From the NCBI GenBank assembly GCA_026126165.1, contig JAHCJR010000007.1:1-62630 (forward strand): a DNA stretch of 62,630 nucleotides. The letters run 5' to 3'. Source of the stretch: Alphaproteobacteria bacterium. Lineage in GTDB: Bacteria; Pseudomonadota; Alphaproteobacteria; Ferrovibrionales; Ferrovibrionaceae. Below the pieces are notes generated by a model that did no database searches, was not told the origin of the DNA, and saw only the letters and a list, made by a program, of their open reading frames with translations. The position numbers were made by a program, and so were the translations under genes. Position 1 is the stretch's first letter. Every line of letters starts with the position of its first letter. Shown in pieces: positions 1-8,435 of the stretch.

Positions 1-21
1 AGCGGGAGAGGGGGGTGAGGG
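1..21. repeat. REP-like repeat fragment downstream of egtD
   Basis: The first bases of the window read as GGGAGAGG followed by GTGAGGG. The same words (GGGAGAGGG and CCCTCACCC) recur at 2261-2341 and 58331-58372. The copy lies just past the egtD stop codon and is cut by the window edge. Placement immediately 3' of a gene is typical of REP elements. I see only part of it. Confidence 0.5.
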
Positions 22-28
22 TCGAATT

Positions 29-985
29 TCAGGCGGCGAGATAATGGACGCTGAAGAGCCGCGCCGGATCCGTCCAGACGGCGGCCGGGCGGAAGCCGGC
101 GCCGGCGGCGAGCGTCCGGAACTCCTCGATGGTGAATTTGTGCGAATTCTCGGTATGCACCAGCTCGCCTTCGGCAAAGCGGAAGCGCCGCCCGCCGAGA
201 CTCGCCTCCTGGGCGCGCAGGCTTTCCATGTAGATCTCGATGCGGCCGCGATCATGGCAATAGAAGGCATGATGGCGGAAGCCATCCAGGTCGAAATCGG
301 CGCCAAGCTCGCGGTTCATGCGCGCCAGCAGGTTGAGGTTGAACTCTGCCGTGACGCCCGCCGCATCGTTGTAGGCGGCGTTGAGGACGCTCTCGTCCTT
401 TTTCAGATCGACGCCGACCAGCATGCCGCCGCCGGCAAGCTCGCGCGCCCAATGGGCAAGAAAGCGCCGCGCCTCGCCATGGCCCAGGTTGCCGATGGTC
501 GAGCCCGGGAAGAAGCCGACGCGCGGCCCCTCGGCGCGCGGCAGTGGCAGGGGCTGCATGTAATCCGCCGCCACGGCGGTGACGCGCAGGGCGGGATAGT
601 CCCGCGCGATGGAAGCGGCCGCCGCGCGCAGATGATCGCGCGAGATGTCGATCGCGACATAGCCGCGCGGGCGCTCCAATGCGTCGAGCAGCAGGCGCAC
701 CTTGCGGCTGGCGCCGGAGCCGAACTCCACCAGCTCGCAATCCGGCCCGATCAGCGCCGCCATCTCGCGCGCATGGGCGCCGAGAATGCCCAACTCGGTG
801 CGTGTCGGGTAATATTCGGGCAGTTCGCAGATGCGCTCGAACAGTTCCGACCCGCGCGCGTCGTAGAGGAAGCGGCAGGGAATGCGCTTCAAGGGCCGCG
901 ACAGGCCATCCAGTGCCGCATCCAGGAACGTCTCCTGCACCGGATCGAGATCGATGAAGTCGAAACCCGCGGTGCCGACCGTCAT
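29..985 (-). CDS. egtD: L-histidine N-alpha-methyltransferase EgtD
   Basis: Predicted to methylate the alpha-amino group of histidine three times with S-adenosylmethionine, giving hercynine, the first step of ergothioneine synthesis in the cytoplasm. The 318-residue length is normal for the family. The SAM site is visible as VEFGSGASRK near residue 87, followed by VAIDISRD and the family motif PGSTIGNLG. The C-terminal half carries the histidine-binding region, with the NDAAGVTAEFN stretch. Its ATG overlaps the egtB stop by four bases (ATGA), so the two are translationally coupled. No egtA, egtC or egtE lies in the window, which fits the shorter pathways of many proteobacteria. Identification is strong. 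Confidence 0.95.
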   Translation of the reverse strand: MTVGTAGFDFIDLDPVQETFLDAALDGLSRPLKRIPCRFLYDARGSELFERICELPEYYPTRTELGILGAHAREMAALIGPDCELVEFGSGASRKVRLLLDALERPRGYVAIDISRDHLRAAAASIARDYPALRVTAVAADYMQPLPLPRAEGPRVGFFPGSTIGNLGHGEARRFLAHWARELAGGGMLVGVDLKKDESVLNAAYNDAAGVTAEFNLNLLARMNRELGADFDLDGFRHHAFYCHDRGRIEIYMESLRAQEASLGGRRFRFAEGELVHTENSHKFTIEEFRTLAAGAGFRPAAVWTDPARLFSVHYLAA

Positions 986-2163
986 GCATCCTCCGCCAGA
1001 CGGAGGCCCGCGAACTGCCAGCGCGCCCAGGGCGGGAAGAAGTTGCGGTAGGTGAGGCGCGCATGGCCGGGCGGGGTGGCGCGCGAGCCGCCGCGCAGCA
1101 CCATCTGCCCGCTCATGAACTTGCCGTTATACTCGCCGACCGCGCCTTCGGCGATGCGGAAGCCGGGATAGGGCAGATAGGCGCTGGCAGTCCATTCCCA
1201 GACCTCCCCCACCTGTTCGAGCAGCCCGGCGCGCGCCGCCACTTCCCACTCCGCCTCCGTGGGCAGCCGCCGTCCGGCCCAGCGCGCATAGGCATCGGCC
1301 TCGTAGTGGGAGACGTGATCGACCGGCAGGGCGAGATCGAGCGGGCGCGCGCCGGCAAGGGAGCGCCGCTCGAAGCCGCGCGCCGTCCGCCGCCAGTAGA
1401 GCGGCGCGACCCAGCCCTCAGCCTGCACCCGCGCCCAGCCGTCCGAAAGCCAGAATTCGGCACGGCGATAGCCGCCATCCTCGATGAAGGCGAGGAACTC
1501 GCCATTGCTCACCGGGCGCGAGGCGATACGGAAGGGATCGAGCCAGACCTTGTGGCGCGGCATCTCGTTGTCGAAGGCGAAGCCCGGCCCGGCATGGCCG
1601 ATCTCCACCATGCCGCCATCATGCCCGCGCCATTCGAGCGGCACGAGGGCGCGCGGCGGGCGGGCGCGGGCCGGGCGGACGGCGATGTCGAGCGGCTGGC
1701 TGCAGAGCGCGTGCTTGATGTCGGTGAGCAGCAGTTCCTGATGCTGCTCCTCGTGCGCCAGGCCGAGATCGAGCAGCGCCGCCATCTCCGCAGCGCCGGC
1801 GCCGAGCAACGCCGCCATGGCCTCGTCCACATGGACGCGGTAGCGGTGGACCTGATCGAGCGAAGGCCGCGTCAGCAGCCCGCGCGCCGGGCGCGGATGC
1901 CGCTCCCCCACCGCTTCATAATAGGAATTGAACAGATAGCCGAAGGACGGATCGAAGGGCCGGTAGCCGGCGGCGAAACGGGCGAGAATGAAGGTCTCGA
2001 AGAACCAAGTCGTATGCGCCAGATGCCATTTCGCCGGGCTGGCGTCGGGCATGGACTGGACCTGCTGGTCCTCCGCGCTCAAGCCGTCGGTGAGCGCCAT
2101 CGTCTGCCGGCGCACCTCGGAATAGCGTGCCGCCGGCGCATCGTTCCGGATCGCCGTCTCCAT
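982..2163 (-). CDS. egtB: Ergothioneine biosynthesis iron-dependent sulfoxide synthase EgtB
   Basis: Mononuclear iron enzyme that joins hercynine to a thiol donor using oxygen. The N-terminal DinB-like domain (roughly residues 20-165) has the metal-binding histidines: one in HLAHTTWFF and two in the HEEQHQE motif. The C-terminal FGE-sulfatase domain is seen as GEVWEWTAS and VLRGGSRATP. The 393-residue length is typical. It is the first gene of an egtB-egtD pair. Whether it uses cysteine or gamma-glutamylcysteine cannot be read from sequence alone; the absence of a neighbouring egtA or egtC makes direct cysteine use plausible, but this is inference. Confidence 0.94.
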   Translation of the reverse strand: METAIRNDAPAARYSEVRRQTMALTDGLSAEDQQVQSMPDASPAKWHLAHTTWFFETFILARFAAGYRPFDPSFGYLFNSYYEAVGERHPRPARGLLTRPSLDQVHRYRVHVDEAMAALLGAGAAEMAALLDLGLAHEEQHQELLLTDIKHALCSQPLDIAVRPARARPPRALVPLEWRGHDGGMVEIGHAGPGFAFDNEMPRHKVWLDPFRIASRPVSNGEFLAFIEDGGYRRAEFWLSDGWARVQAEGWVAPLYWRRTARGFERRSLAGARPLDLALPVDHVSHYEADAYARWAGRRLPTEAEWEVAARAGLLEQVGEVWEWTASAYLPYPGFRIAEGAVGEYNGKFMSGQMVLRGGSRATPPGHARLTYRNFFPPWARWQFAGLRLAEDA

Positions 2164-2260
2164 CGGTCGATCATAGCGCGAACATCCCTCGCGTAAACCC
2201 GAGAAGGCCAGCCGCGCCCATCACGAAACCGTCATCTTCTCCCCGGTCCAAACACACCAT

Positions 2261-2341
2261 GTGGGAGAGGGAGAACAAAGAAGCGCCCTCACCCCGCCAC
2301 TTGATCCGCTTCGCGGCTCAAGCCCGCAAGCGGGAGAGGGC
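2261..2341. repeat. REP-like repeat between egtB and prfC
   Basis: This gene-free stretch contains GTGGGAGAGGG, GCCCTCACCCC and a second CGGGAGAGGG. The perfect hairpin CCCGC-AA-GCGGG spans 2323-2334. It ends only a few bases from the prfC stop codon (2346), so it lies 3' of prfC. The words match those of the repeats at 1-21 and 58331-58372. It could also help terminate prfC transcription. Confidence 0.6.
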
Positions 2342-2345
2342 CGCA

Positions 2346-3941
2346 TCAGGCGGAGGCGATCTGCTCGCGCGTCGCCTTGAAGCGGATCTTGGGCCAGTCC
2401 TGCGCGGCGCGGCCCAGCACCCAGGCATTGCGGGCGAGGAAGACGAGCGCCCCGTCGGCGTCTTCCGCCAGGTCGTTGCGGTTGGCAGTGACGAAGCGGC
2501 GGATCTCCGCCTCGTCCGGTCCCTCGATCCAGCGCGCGGTCTCGTAAGGCGCCTCCTCGAACCCCGCCTTGATGCTGTATTCCGCCGCGATGCGCGCGCT
2601 CAGCACGTCGAATTGCAGCGGGCCGACCACGCCGACGATCCAGCTTGCGCCACTCAGCGGCTTGAAGACCTGGCTCACGCCCTCCTCGCCCAGGTCCTGC
2701 AATGCCTTGCGGAGCTGCTTGGCGCGCATCGGATCGTCGAGGCGGGCGCGGCGCAGCACTTCCGGCGCGAAGCTCGGGATGCCGGTGATCTTCAGCGCCT
2801 CGCCCTCGGTCAGGGTGTCGCCGATGCGGAGCTGGCCGTGATTGGGCAGGCCGATGATGTCGCCGGGCCAGGCCTCGTCGGCGATCTCGCGTTCCTGCGC
2901 CATGAAGAACATCGGGCTGTGCACCGAAATCTGCTTGCCGGTGCGCACATGCAGGAGCTTCATGCCGCGCCGGAAGCGCCCCGAACAGAGACGGAAGAAG
3001 GCGATCCGGTCGCGATGGTTCGGATCCATGTTGGCCTGGATCTTGAAAACGAAACCGGTCACCTTCGCCTCGTCGGGGGCGATGGCGCGGGGCTCCGCCG
3101 GCTGCGGGCGCGGCGCCGGCGCCTCGGATGCGAGCGCGCCGAGCAATTCGCTGACGCCGAAATTACGCAGCGCGCTGCCGAAGAAGACCGGCGTCATGTG
3201 CCCTTCGAGATAGGCCTGGCGCGAGAAGGGCTTGCAGGCGCCGCGCACCAGCTCCACCTCGGCGCGCAGCTTTTCGAGTGCTTCCGCCGGCAGATGCGTC
3301 TCCAGCGCCGGATCGTCGAGGCCGGCAAGCTGCACCACCTCGCCCACCCGGTCGCGCTGGCCGTCGGAGAAGAGCAGCAGGCGATCATGACGCAGGTCGT
3401 AGCAGCCACGGAAATCGACGCCCATGCCGATCGGCCAGGTGGCGGGCGTGACATCGAGCGCGAGCGTCTTTTCGATCTCGTCCATCAGCTCGAACGGATC
3501 GCGCGCCTCGCGGTCCATCTTGTTGACGAAGGTGACGATCGGCAGGTCGCGCAGGCGGCAGACCTCGAACAGCTTGCGCGTCTGCGTCTCTATCCCCTTG
3601 GCCGCGTCGATCACCATGATCGCCGATTCCACGGCGGTGAGCGTGCGGTAAGTATCCTCGGAGAAGTCCTCGTGGCCCGGCGTGTCGAGCAGGTTGAAGG
3701 CGATGCCCTCATGCTCGAAGCTCATCACCGAAGCGGTGACCGAGATGCCGCGCTCGCGCTCGATCGCCATCCAGTCGGAGCGGGCGCGGCGCCGTTCGCC
3801 ACGCGCCTTGACCTGGCCGGCGAGATTGATCGCGCCGCCGAACAGCAGAAGCTTTTCGGTCAAGGTCGTCTTGCCGGCGTCCGGATGCGAGATGATCGCG
3901 AAGGTCCGGCGCCGCGCGATTTCTTGCGCTGGCTTGCTCAT
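2346..3941 (-). CDS. prfC: Peptide chain release factor 3
   Basis: Translational GTPase that removes RF1 and RF2 from the ribosome after termination. It has the P-loop HPDAGKTT near residue 20, DTPGHEDF (G3) and NKMDREARD (G4), followed by RF3-specific beta-barrel and C-terminal domains. About 531 residues is the family length. I chose the ATG at 3941 because the protein then starts MSKPAQEIARRRTFAII, matching known RF3 N-termini. A TTG 39 bases upstream would add a low-complexity leader. No clear Shine-Dalgarno sequence precedes the ATG. It stands alone between a REP-like repeat and the DUF6644 gene. Confidence 0.95.
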   Translation of the reverse strand: MSKPAQEIARRRTFAIISHPDAGKTTLTEKLLLFGGAINLAGQVKARGERRRARSDWMAIERERGISVTASVMSFEHEGIAFNLLDTPGHEDFSEDTYRTLTAVESAIMVIDAAKGIETQTRKLFEVCRLRDLPIVTFVNKMDREARDPFELMDEIEKTLALDVTPATWPIGMGVDFRGCYDLRHDRLLLFSDGQRDRVGEVVQLAGLDDPALETHLPAEALEKLRAEVELVRGACKPFSRQAYLEGHMTPVFFGSALRNFGVSELLGALASEAPAPRPQPAEPRAIAPDEAKVTGFVFKIQANMDPNHRDRIAFFRLCSGRFRRGMKLLHVRTGKQISVHSPMFFMAQEREIADEAWPGDIIGLPNHGQLRIGDTLTEGEALKITGIPSFAPEVLRRARLDDPMRAKQLRKALQDLGEEGVSQVFKPLSGASWIVGVVGPLQFDVLSARIAAEYSIKAGFEEAPYETARWIEGPDEAEIRRFVTANRNDLAEDADGALVFLARNAWVLGRAAQDWPKIRFKATREQIASA

Positions 3942-3985
3942 GGAGGGGGCTTTTCTAGCCGCCCCGCCGCGGCCTGTCAAAGCCT

Positions 3986-4495
3986 CTAGACATAGGCGAT
4001 CAGCCGGCCGGCGGCGATGGCGCAGATCCAGAACAGGATGGAACAGAGGCCCGCGATCCGGGCGGCGCGCGGCGGCGTGGAGAAGCGCCAGTCGGCGAGC
4101 TTTCGGCCCGGCCCGGCATGGAAGGTCCAGGCATTGAGCCCGGCCAGCGCGATCAGCACGAGCTTGGCCAGGAACGCCGGGTTGCCGACGAGCGAGGCGG
4201 CCTCGGTGACGAACAGCAAAAGCCCCATCGGCACCGCCAGCAGGAAGCCCGGCAGCGCGATGGCGAGCAGATGGCGGGCGAGGAAATCGGCGGCGAGGAA
4301 GCGGCGCAGGCCGATCAGGCGCAGATCAAGGGCGATGATCGGCCCGACCAGCAGCACGAAGCCCAGGATGTGCAGGATCTCGGCGGCCGGATAGAGATAG
4401 AGCGACTGGCGCATGGCCTCGCCGAGCGGCGATTCCTGCAGCCAGAGGGCGAAGGCCGGCACGCCACCCGGCGCTTGCCCGTCCGCGTCGTTCAC
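3986..4495 (-). CDS. DUF6644-like integral membrane protein
   Basis: A 169-residue protein with four to five hydrophobic helices, for example around EILHILGFVLLVG, LPGFLLAVPMGLL and the C-terminal FWICAIAAGRLIAYV. It resembles the family named DUF6644 (formerly grouped with DUF2214-like proteins); its function is unknown. It starts with GTG at 4495, which overlaps the stop of the upstream DUF6152 gene (GTGA), so the two are coupled and probably work together at the cytoplasmic membrane. A conserved histidine in the second helix (EILHILG) could bind heme or metal, but nothing proves this. Confidence 0.7.
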   Translation of the reverse strand: MNDADGQAPGGVPAFALWLQESPLGEAMRQSLYLYPAAEILHILGFVLLVGPIIALDLRLIGLRRFLAADFLARHLLAIALPGFLLAVPMGLLLFVTEAASLVGNPAFLAKLVLIALAGLNAWTFHAGPGRKLADWRFSTPPRAARIAGLCSILFWICAIAAGRLIAYV

Positions 4496-4848
4496 CTGAG
4501 CTCGGTCGTCGTGCCGGCGACGATGATGCGCTCGGCGCGCAACTCGGCCTTGTTCGTGCGGTGCTGATAGCCGACCACCGTGACCGTCTTGCCGATCGCC
4601 AGAGCCGTGGCCGGCAGGCCCCGGTTCTGCATGCGGGACGGCGGTGCCAGCACCACCTCCCAGACATCCTCGCCGGCCTTGATCTCGATCATGCCATGCG
4701 GGTTCTCGTAGCTCGCCTTCTGGATCACCCCGTCGATGGTGAGGGTCCGGGTCGAATCGTAGCTGCCCCAGCCGTGATGGGCCTGCGCCATTCCGGCGCC
4801 AAGAAGAAGCGCGCCGAGACCGGCCGCCGCGAGAATCCGATGCCGCAT
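4492..4848 (-). CDS. DUF6152 family periplasmic protein
   Basis: A 118-residue exported protein. It has an N-terminal signal peptide ending near AQA, then the family signature HHGWGSYD. The rest looks like a small OB-fold-type beta domain, with DGVIQKASYENPHG and an APPSRMQNRG segment. The mature protein begins with two histidines, which could bind metal. DUF6152 genes commonly sit beside DUF6644-type membrane genes, as here. Function is not known. It is the upstream gene of a two-gene operon. Confidence 0.75.
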   Translation of the reverse strand: MRHRILAAAGLGALLLGAGMAQAHHGWGSYDSTRTLTIDGVIQKASYENPHGMIEIKAGEDVWEVVLAPPSRMQNRGLPATALAIGKTVTVVGYQHRTNKAELRAERIIVAGTTTELR

Positions 4849-4966
4849 GTCATGCCTCCTTGTCCAGCCCCCATGGTAAGGCGAAACCCGGCCAAGCCAA
4901 GCCCTTGGCGACGCATGGGCTGCCGCCTAGAGTCGGCCGCGCATCGGGGCAGCGAGGAGCCGGGGG

Positions 4967-6514
4967 ATGGGCTGGGAGGAAGAGGTCGCGGAGCTGCGCC
5001 GGCGCGAGGCGCTGGCCCGGCGCATGGGCGGACCGGAAAAGGTGAAGCGCCAGCACGACGGCGGCAAGCTCACCGTGCGCGAGCGCATCGGGCTGCTGCT
5101 CGATCCCGGCTCCTTCCACGAGATCGGCGCCATCGCCGGCCGCGCCACCTATGGCGCCGATGGCGGCCTCGAGGACCTGGCGCCAGCCAATTTCGTCATG
5201 GGCCGCGGCCGCATCGAGGGCCGGCCGGTGGTGGTCGGCGGCGACGACTTCACCGTGCGCGGCGGCGCGGCCGACGCGGCGATCTGGCAGAAGCAGGTCA
5301 TGTCCGAACAGATGGCGGGCGAGCTGCGCCTGCCGATCGTGCGGCTGGTGGATGGCACCGGCGGCGGCGGCTCGGTCAAGTCGCTGGAGATGGATGGCCG
5401 CACCTACGTGCCGGCCAATCCGGGCTGGGAGCATGTGGTGGCGAACATGGGCCGCGTGCCGGTGGTGGCGCTGGCGCTGGGCTCGGTCGCCGGGCTCGGC
5501 GCGGCCCGGGTCGCGACCAGCCATTATTCGCTGATGGTCAGAGGCACCTCGCAGATGTTCATTGCCGGCCCGCCGGTGGTCAACCGGCTGGGCTACGATC
5601 TGGACAAGGAGAGCCTGGGCGGCAGCGCCATCCATGTGCGCGCCGGCGCGGTGGACGACGAGGTGGAGAGCGAGGCGGAAGCTTTCGCCCGGACGCGGCG
5701 CTTCCTCTCCTACCTGCCATCCTCCGTGCACGAGCTGCCCGCGCGCGGGCCCACCGCGGACGAAGCGGGCCGGCGCGAGGAGTGGCTGATCGAGGCCATT
5801 CCGAAGGACCGGCGCAAGGTCTATCGCACGCGGAAGATCCTGGAGGCGGTGCTCGACCGGGACAGCTTCTTCGAGATCGGCCGGGGCTTCGGCCGGGCCA
5901 GCATCACCGGTCTGGCCCGGCTCGATGGCTGGCCGGTCGCGGTGCTCGCCTCCGACCCCTACATTCATGGCGGCGGCTGGGACGCGGCGACGGCACAGAA
6001 GATCGTGCGCTTCGTCGATCTGGCGGAGACCTTCCACCTGCCGGTGGTGCATTTCGTCGATATCCCGGGCTTCCTGATCGGGCCGGAGGCGGAGGCCACC
6101 GGCACCATCCGCCATGGCGCCCGCGCGCTCGCCGCCATCTACCAGGCGAGCGTCCCCTGGTGTTCCATCCTCATGCGCAAGGCCTTCGGCGTCGCCGGGG
6201 CCGCCCATATGAACGCGAGCCGGCTGCGCTACCGTTATGCCTGGCCGTCCGGCGACTGGGGCTCGTTGCCCGTCGAGGGCGGCGTCGAGGCGGCCTACCG
6301 CGCCGAGATCGAGGCGGCGCCCGATCCGGGGCTGCGCCGGCGCGAGATCGAGGAACGGCTGAACCGCGTGCGCTCCCCCTTCCGCACGGCGGAAGCCTTC
6401 CTGGTCGAGGAGATCATCGACCCGCGCGACACGCGCCCGCTGCTCTGCGAATTCGCCGATCTGGCGGCAAAACTCCGTCGGGCCGGGCCTTCGGCCTTCC
6501 CCATGCGGCCGTGA
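4967..6514 (+). CDS. Acyl-CoA carboxylase carboxyltransferase subunit (orphan)
   Basis: Carboxyltransferase of the propionyl-/methylcrotonyl-CoA carboxylase type, which moves CO2 from carboxybiotin to an acyl-CoA. The 515 residues comprise two crotonase-like halves. The N-half includes KLTVRERI and DGTGGGGSVKSLE, the C-half VHFVDIPGFLIGPEAE and GVAGAAHM. A Shine-Dalgarno GAGGAG lies seven bases before the ATG. Normally a biotin carboxylase/biotin carrier gene lies beside it; none is present here, so the partner must be encoded elsewhere. Which acyl-CoA it uses cannot be told from the sequence. Confidence 0.82.
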   Translation: MGWEEEVAELRRREALARRMGGPEKVKRQHDGGKLTVRERIGLLLDPGSFHEIGAIAGRATYGADGGLEDLAPANFVMGRGRIEGRPVVVGGDDFTVRGGAADAAIWQKQVMSEQMAGELRLPIVRLVDGTGGGGSVKSLEMDGRTYVPANPGWEHVVANMGRVPVVALALGSVAGLGAARVATSHYSLMVRGTSQMFIAGPPVVNRLGYDLDKESLGGSAIHVRAGAVDDEVESEAEAFARTRRFLSYLPSSVHELPARGPTADEAGRREEWLIEAIPKDRRKVYRTRKILEAVLDRDSFFEIGRGFGRASITGLARLDGWPVAVLASDPYIHGGGWDAATAQKIVRFVDLAETFHLPVVHFVDIPGFLIGPEAEATGTIRHGARALAAIYQASVPWCSILMRKAFGVAGAAHMNASRLRYRYAWPSGDWGSLPVEGGVEAAYRAEIEAAPDPGLRRREIEERLNRVRSPFRTAEAFLVEEIIDPRDTRPLLCEFADLAAKLRRAGPSAFPMRP

Positions 6515-6565
6515 TCACGAAACCGTGATATCGACCCGCGACGCACTTGCGTAGGCTTGGCGGCA

Positions 6566-7954
6566 ATGATCCGCCGCGCGCTCCTCTCCGGGTTGCTGCT
6601 GGCCGCAAGCCTCACGGGCATGCCGGCATGGGCGAATTCTTCCGACCCCGCATGCCTGTACGACGTGGCCGTGGGTCCGCGCGCGGAGACGCTCGAAGTA
6701 CGTATCGCCTGTCCGGGCGAGGAAGCGGTCGCCCTGGTGCCGGCGCGCGGCTATTTCACCCGCTATGCCCGGCGCATCGACGGCGCGGAGGGCTGGCAGG
6801 CGCAGTCGGGCGGCGGCGTCGCGCGCGCCGCCTATGCTTTCGAGCTGGGCAGGCTTGCCGCCGATTTCCATTCCCTCGAACATGCGGCCCGCATCGGCGA
6901 TTCGGTCCTGGCCCTGCCGGCAAGCTTCCTCGTCCGGCCGGCGGACCCGGATCGCGGAATGTCCCTGGCTTTCGCGGGGCAGGACGGCGCCGGCATCGCC
7001 ACCGGGCTGCCGCGCGGGGATGGCGGCCGCCACCGCCTCGCCGGACGGGAGCTGTTCTTCGCCGGCTACATGGCCTTCGGCGCGATCGCGGAGCAGCGGC
7101 TGGAATTGCCGCCCCCGCCCTTCGCGCCGCCGGGTGCGCCGCCCGCCCGCCTTTCCATCGTCACCCTGGACGGCCGCTTCGCCGGCGGCGGCGACATGCT
7201 CCATCGCTGGATCGCGGACAGCGCCAGGCTGGTCGCAGACTATTGGGGCGGCTTTCCGGCGGAACAGGCATTGCTGGTCCTTGATCCGGTCCGGGGCCGC
7301 GGCGGCGTCGCCTTCGGCCGCGTCATCGGCGGCGGCGGCATCACCGCCATCCTGCAGGTCGGCGAGCAGGCGGCACCCGAGCAGCTTCGCCGGGACTGGA
7401 TCCTGATTCATGAATTGCTGCATGTGGGCAGCCCCTTCGTCCATGACCGGGGCTACTGGTTCATGGAGGGCATGGCGACCTATGTCGAGCCGATCATCCG
7501 GGCGCGCGCCGGCTGGCTCACCTCGCAGGAGGTCTGGGCCGAATTCGCCCGCGGCATGCCGCGCGGCGTCGGACCGATGAACGAACTCGGTCTCGCGCAG
7601 GTGCGCGGCCGCGACGTCTACTGGTCCGGGGCGCTCTTCATGCTGATGGCCGATATCGAGATCCGGCGCCGCTCCGCCGGCCGGTCGAGCCTCGATGATT
7701 GCCTACGCGGCCTCCTGAAAGCCGGCGGCAATGCCACCCAGCGCTGGACCACCGAACGCGTGATTCAAACCTGCGATTCGGCGACCGGGACCGGCGTTGC
7801 CGGGGAGCTGGCGGCGCGGCATGTTCACGCCGCCAATCCCGTCGATCTCGACGCGCTCTGGCGCGATCTCGGCGTGCTGTCGGACGGGCGCATGGCGAGC
7901 TACCGCCAGGATGCGCCGCTCGCCTGGATCCGCCGCGCCATCCTGCCGGACTGA
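6566..7954 (+). CDS. Exported gluzincin-like peptidase (M61-like)
   Basis: A 462-residue protein with a clear signal peptide (cleavage near PAWA). The zinc motif HELLH is at residues 282-286, and a downstream glutamate, E301, lies in FMEGMATY. The spacing and the W-F-x-E-G-x-A-x-Y pattern are those of the peptidase MA clan, close to M61 glycyl aminopeptidases. The N-terminal half looks like the beta domain that precedes such catalytic domains. I chose the ATG at 6566 rather than an earlier TTG because it begins directly with the signal peptide MIRRALLSG. There are no partner genes; substrate unknown. It is probably periplasmic. Confidence 0.7.
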   Translation: MIRRALLSGLLLAASLTGMPAWANSSDPACLYDVAVGPRAETLEVRIACPGEEAVALVPARGYFTRYARRIDGAEGWQAQSGGGVARAAYAFELGRLAADFHSLEHAARIGDSVLALPASFLVRPADPDRGMSLAFAGQDGAGIATGLPRGDGGRHRLAGRELFFAGYMAFGAIAEQRLELPPPPFAPPGAPPARLSIVTLDGRFAGGGDMLHRWIADSARLVADYWGGFPAEQALLVLDPVRGRGGVAFGRVIGGGGITAILQVGEQAAPEQLRRDWILIHELLHVGSPFVHDRGYWFMEGMATYVEPIIRARAGWLTSQEVWAEFARGMPRGVGPMNELGLAQVRGRDVYWSGALFMLMADIEIRRRSAGRSSLDDCLRGLLKAGGNATQRWTTERVIQTCDSATGTGVAGELAARHVHAANPVDLDALWRDLGVLSDGRMASYRQDAPLAWIRRAILPD

Positions 7955-8100
7955 GCCGCCCTGCGTCCCAGTTCGGGACAGCGGCGACGCGCTTTCACCG
8001 CCAGCCGTGCCCTTTGCTCACGGGAAATTGACGCATCCGGCCCGAGGGGTCGATCTAGAGTGATCGGGTTGTCGAAACCAACCCATAACGGGAGACTTCC

Positions 8101-8340
8101 ATGTCCAAGAAGACCGGTGTCGTGATCGCGGCCGCCGCGGCCGCGCTGTTCGCGAGCGCTGCTTTCTCCACCGCGCAGGCCGCGAACGTGAAGTGCGCGG
8201 GCATCAATTCCTGCAAGGGCACCAGCGCCTGCAAGACGGCGACCTCGTCCTGCAAGGGGATGAATTCCTGCAAGGGCCACGGCTTCCTCGAAGTGTCGGC
8301 GGCCGATTGCAAGGCGAAGGGCGGCAAGGAACTCAAGTAG
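8101..8340 (+). CDS. bufA: BufA2-type bufferin precursor (RiPP metallophore)
   Basis: A 79-residue precursor with an N-terminal signal peptide (cleavage near TAQA), then a short core in which cysteines recur: CAG, NSCKG, SACKT, SSCKG, NSCKGHGF and ADCKAK. This matches the BufA2 class of bufferins: exported peptides whose cysteines are modified by a BufB enzyme so that they can bind copper. The Shine-Dalgarno GGGAG sits six bases before the ATG. bufB and bufC follow on the same strand. The family role (protection from excess copper) is established for related bufferins; the metal bound here is inferred. Confidence 0.88.
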   Translation: MSKKTGVVIAAAAAALFASAAFSTAQAANVKCAGINSCKGTSACKTATSSCKGMNSCKGHGFLEVSAADCKAKGGKELK

Positions 8341-8354
8341 TTTCTGCAGGAAAA

Positions 8355-8412
8355 TGCCGCCAGCGCGGCACGATCCCCGGGCGCCGCTGGCCGCGAGGCT
8401 GCCGGCGCCCGG
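8355..8412 (+). promoter_or_regulatory. Two tandem hairpins between bufA and bufB
   Basis: In the 95-base gap after bufA there are two perfect stem-loops. The first is TGCCGC-CAGC-GCGGCA at 8355-8370. The second is stronger: CCGGGCGCCG at 8377-8386 pairs with CGGCGCCCGG at 8403-8412 across a 16-base loop. No U-run follows, so they are not a classic intrinsic terminator. They could act as partial terminators or as 3' stabilisers that keep bufA mRNA more abundant than bufBC. That role is inference. Confidence 0.55.
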
Positions 8413-8435
8413 CCTGCTTTCGGGGGAAAGGGGCA

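Noticed and set aside
2127-3989. Long plus-strand frame across prfC
   Set aside because: It mirrors prfC codons, contains no recognisable domain and has no ribosome-binding site.
8028-8059. TTGACG with TCTAGA upstream of bufA as a sigma-70 promoter
   Set aside because: The spacing of 20 bases is too long and the -10 is poor; I cannot name a sigma factor for it.
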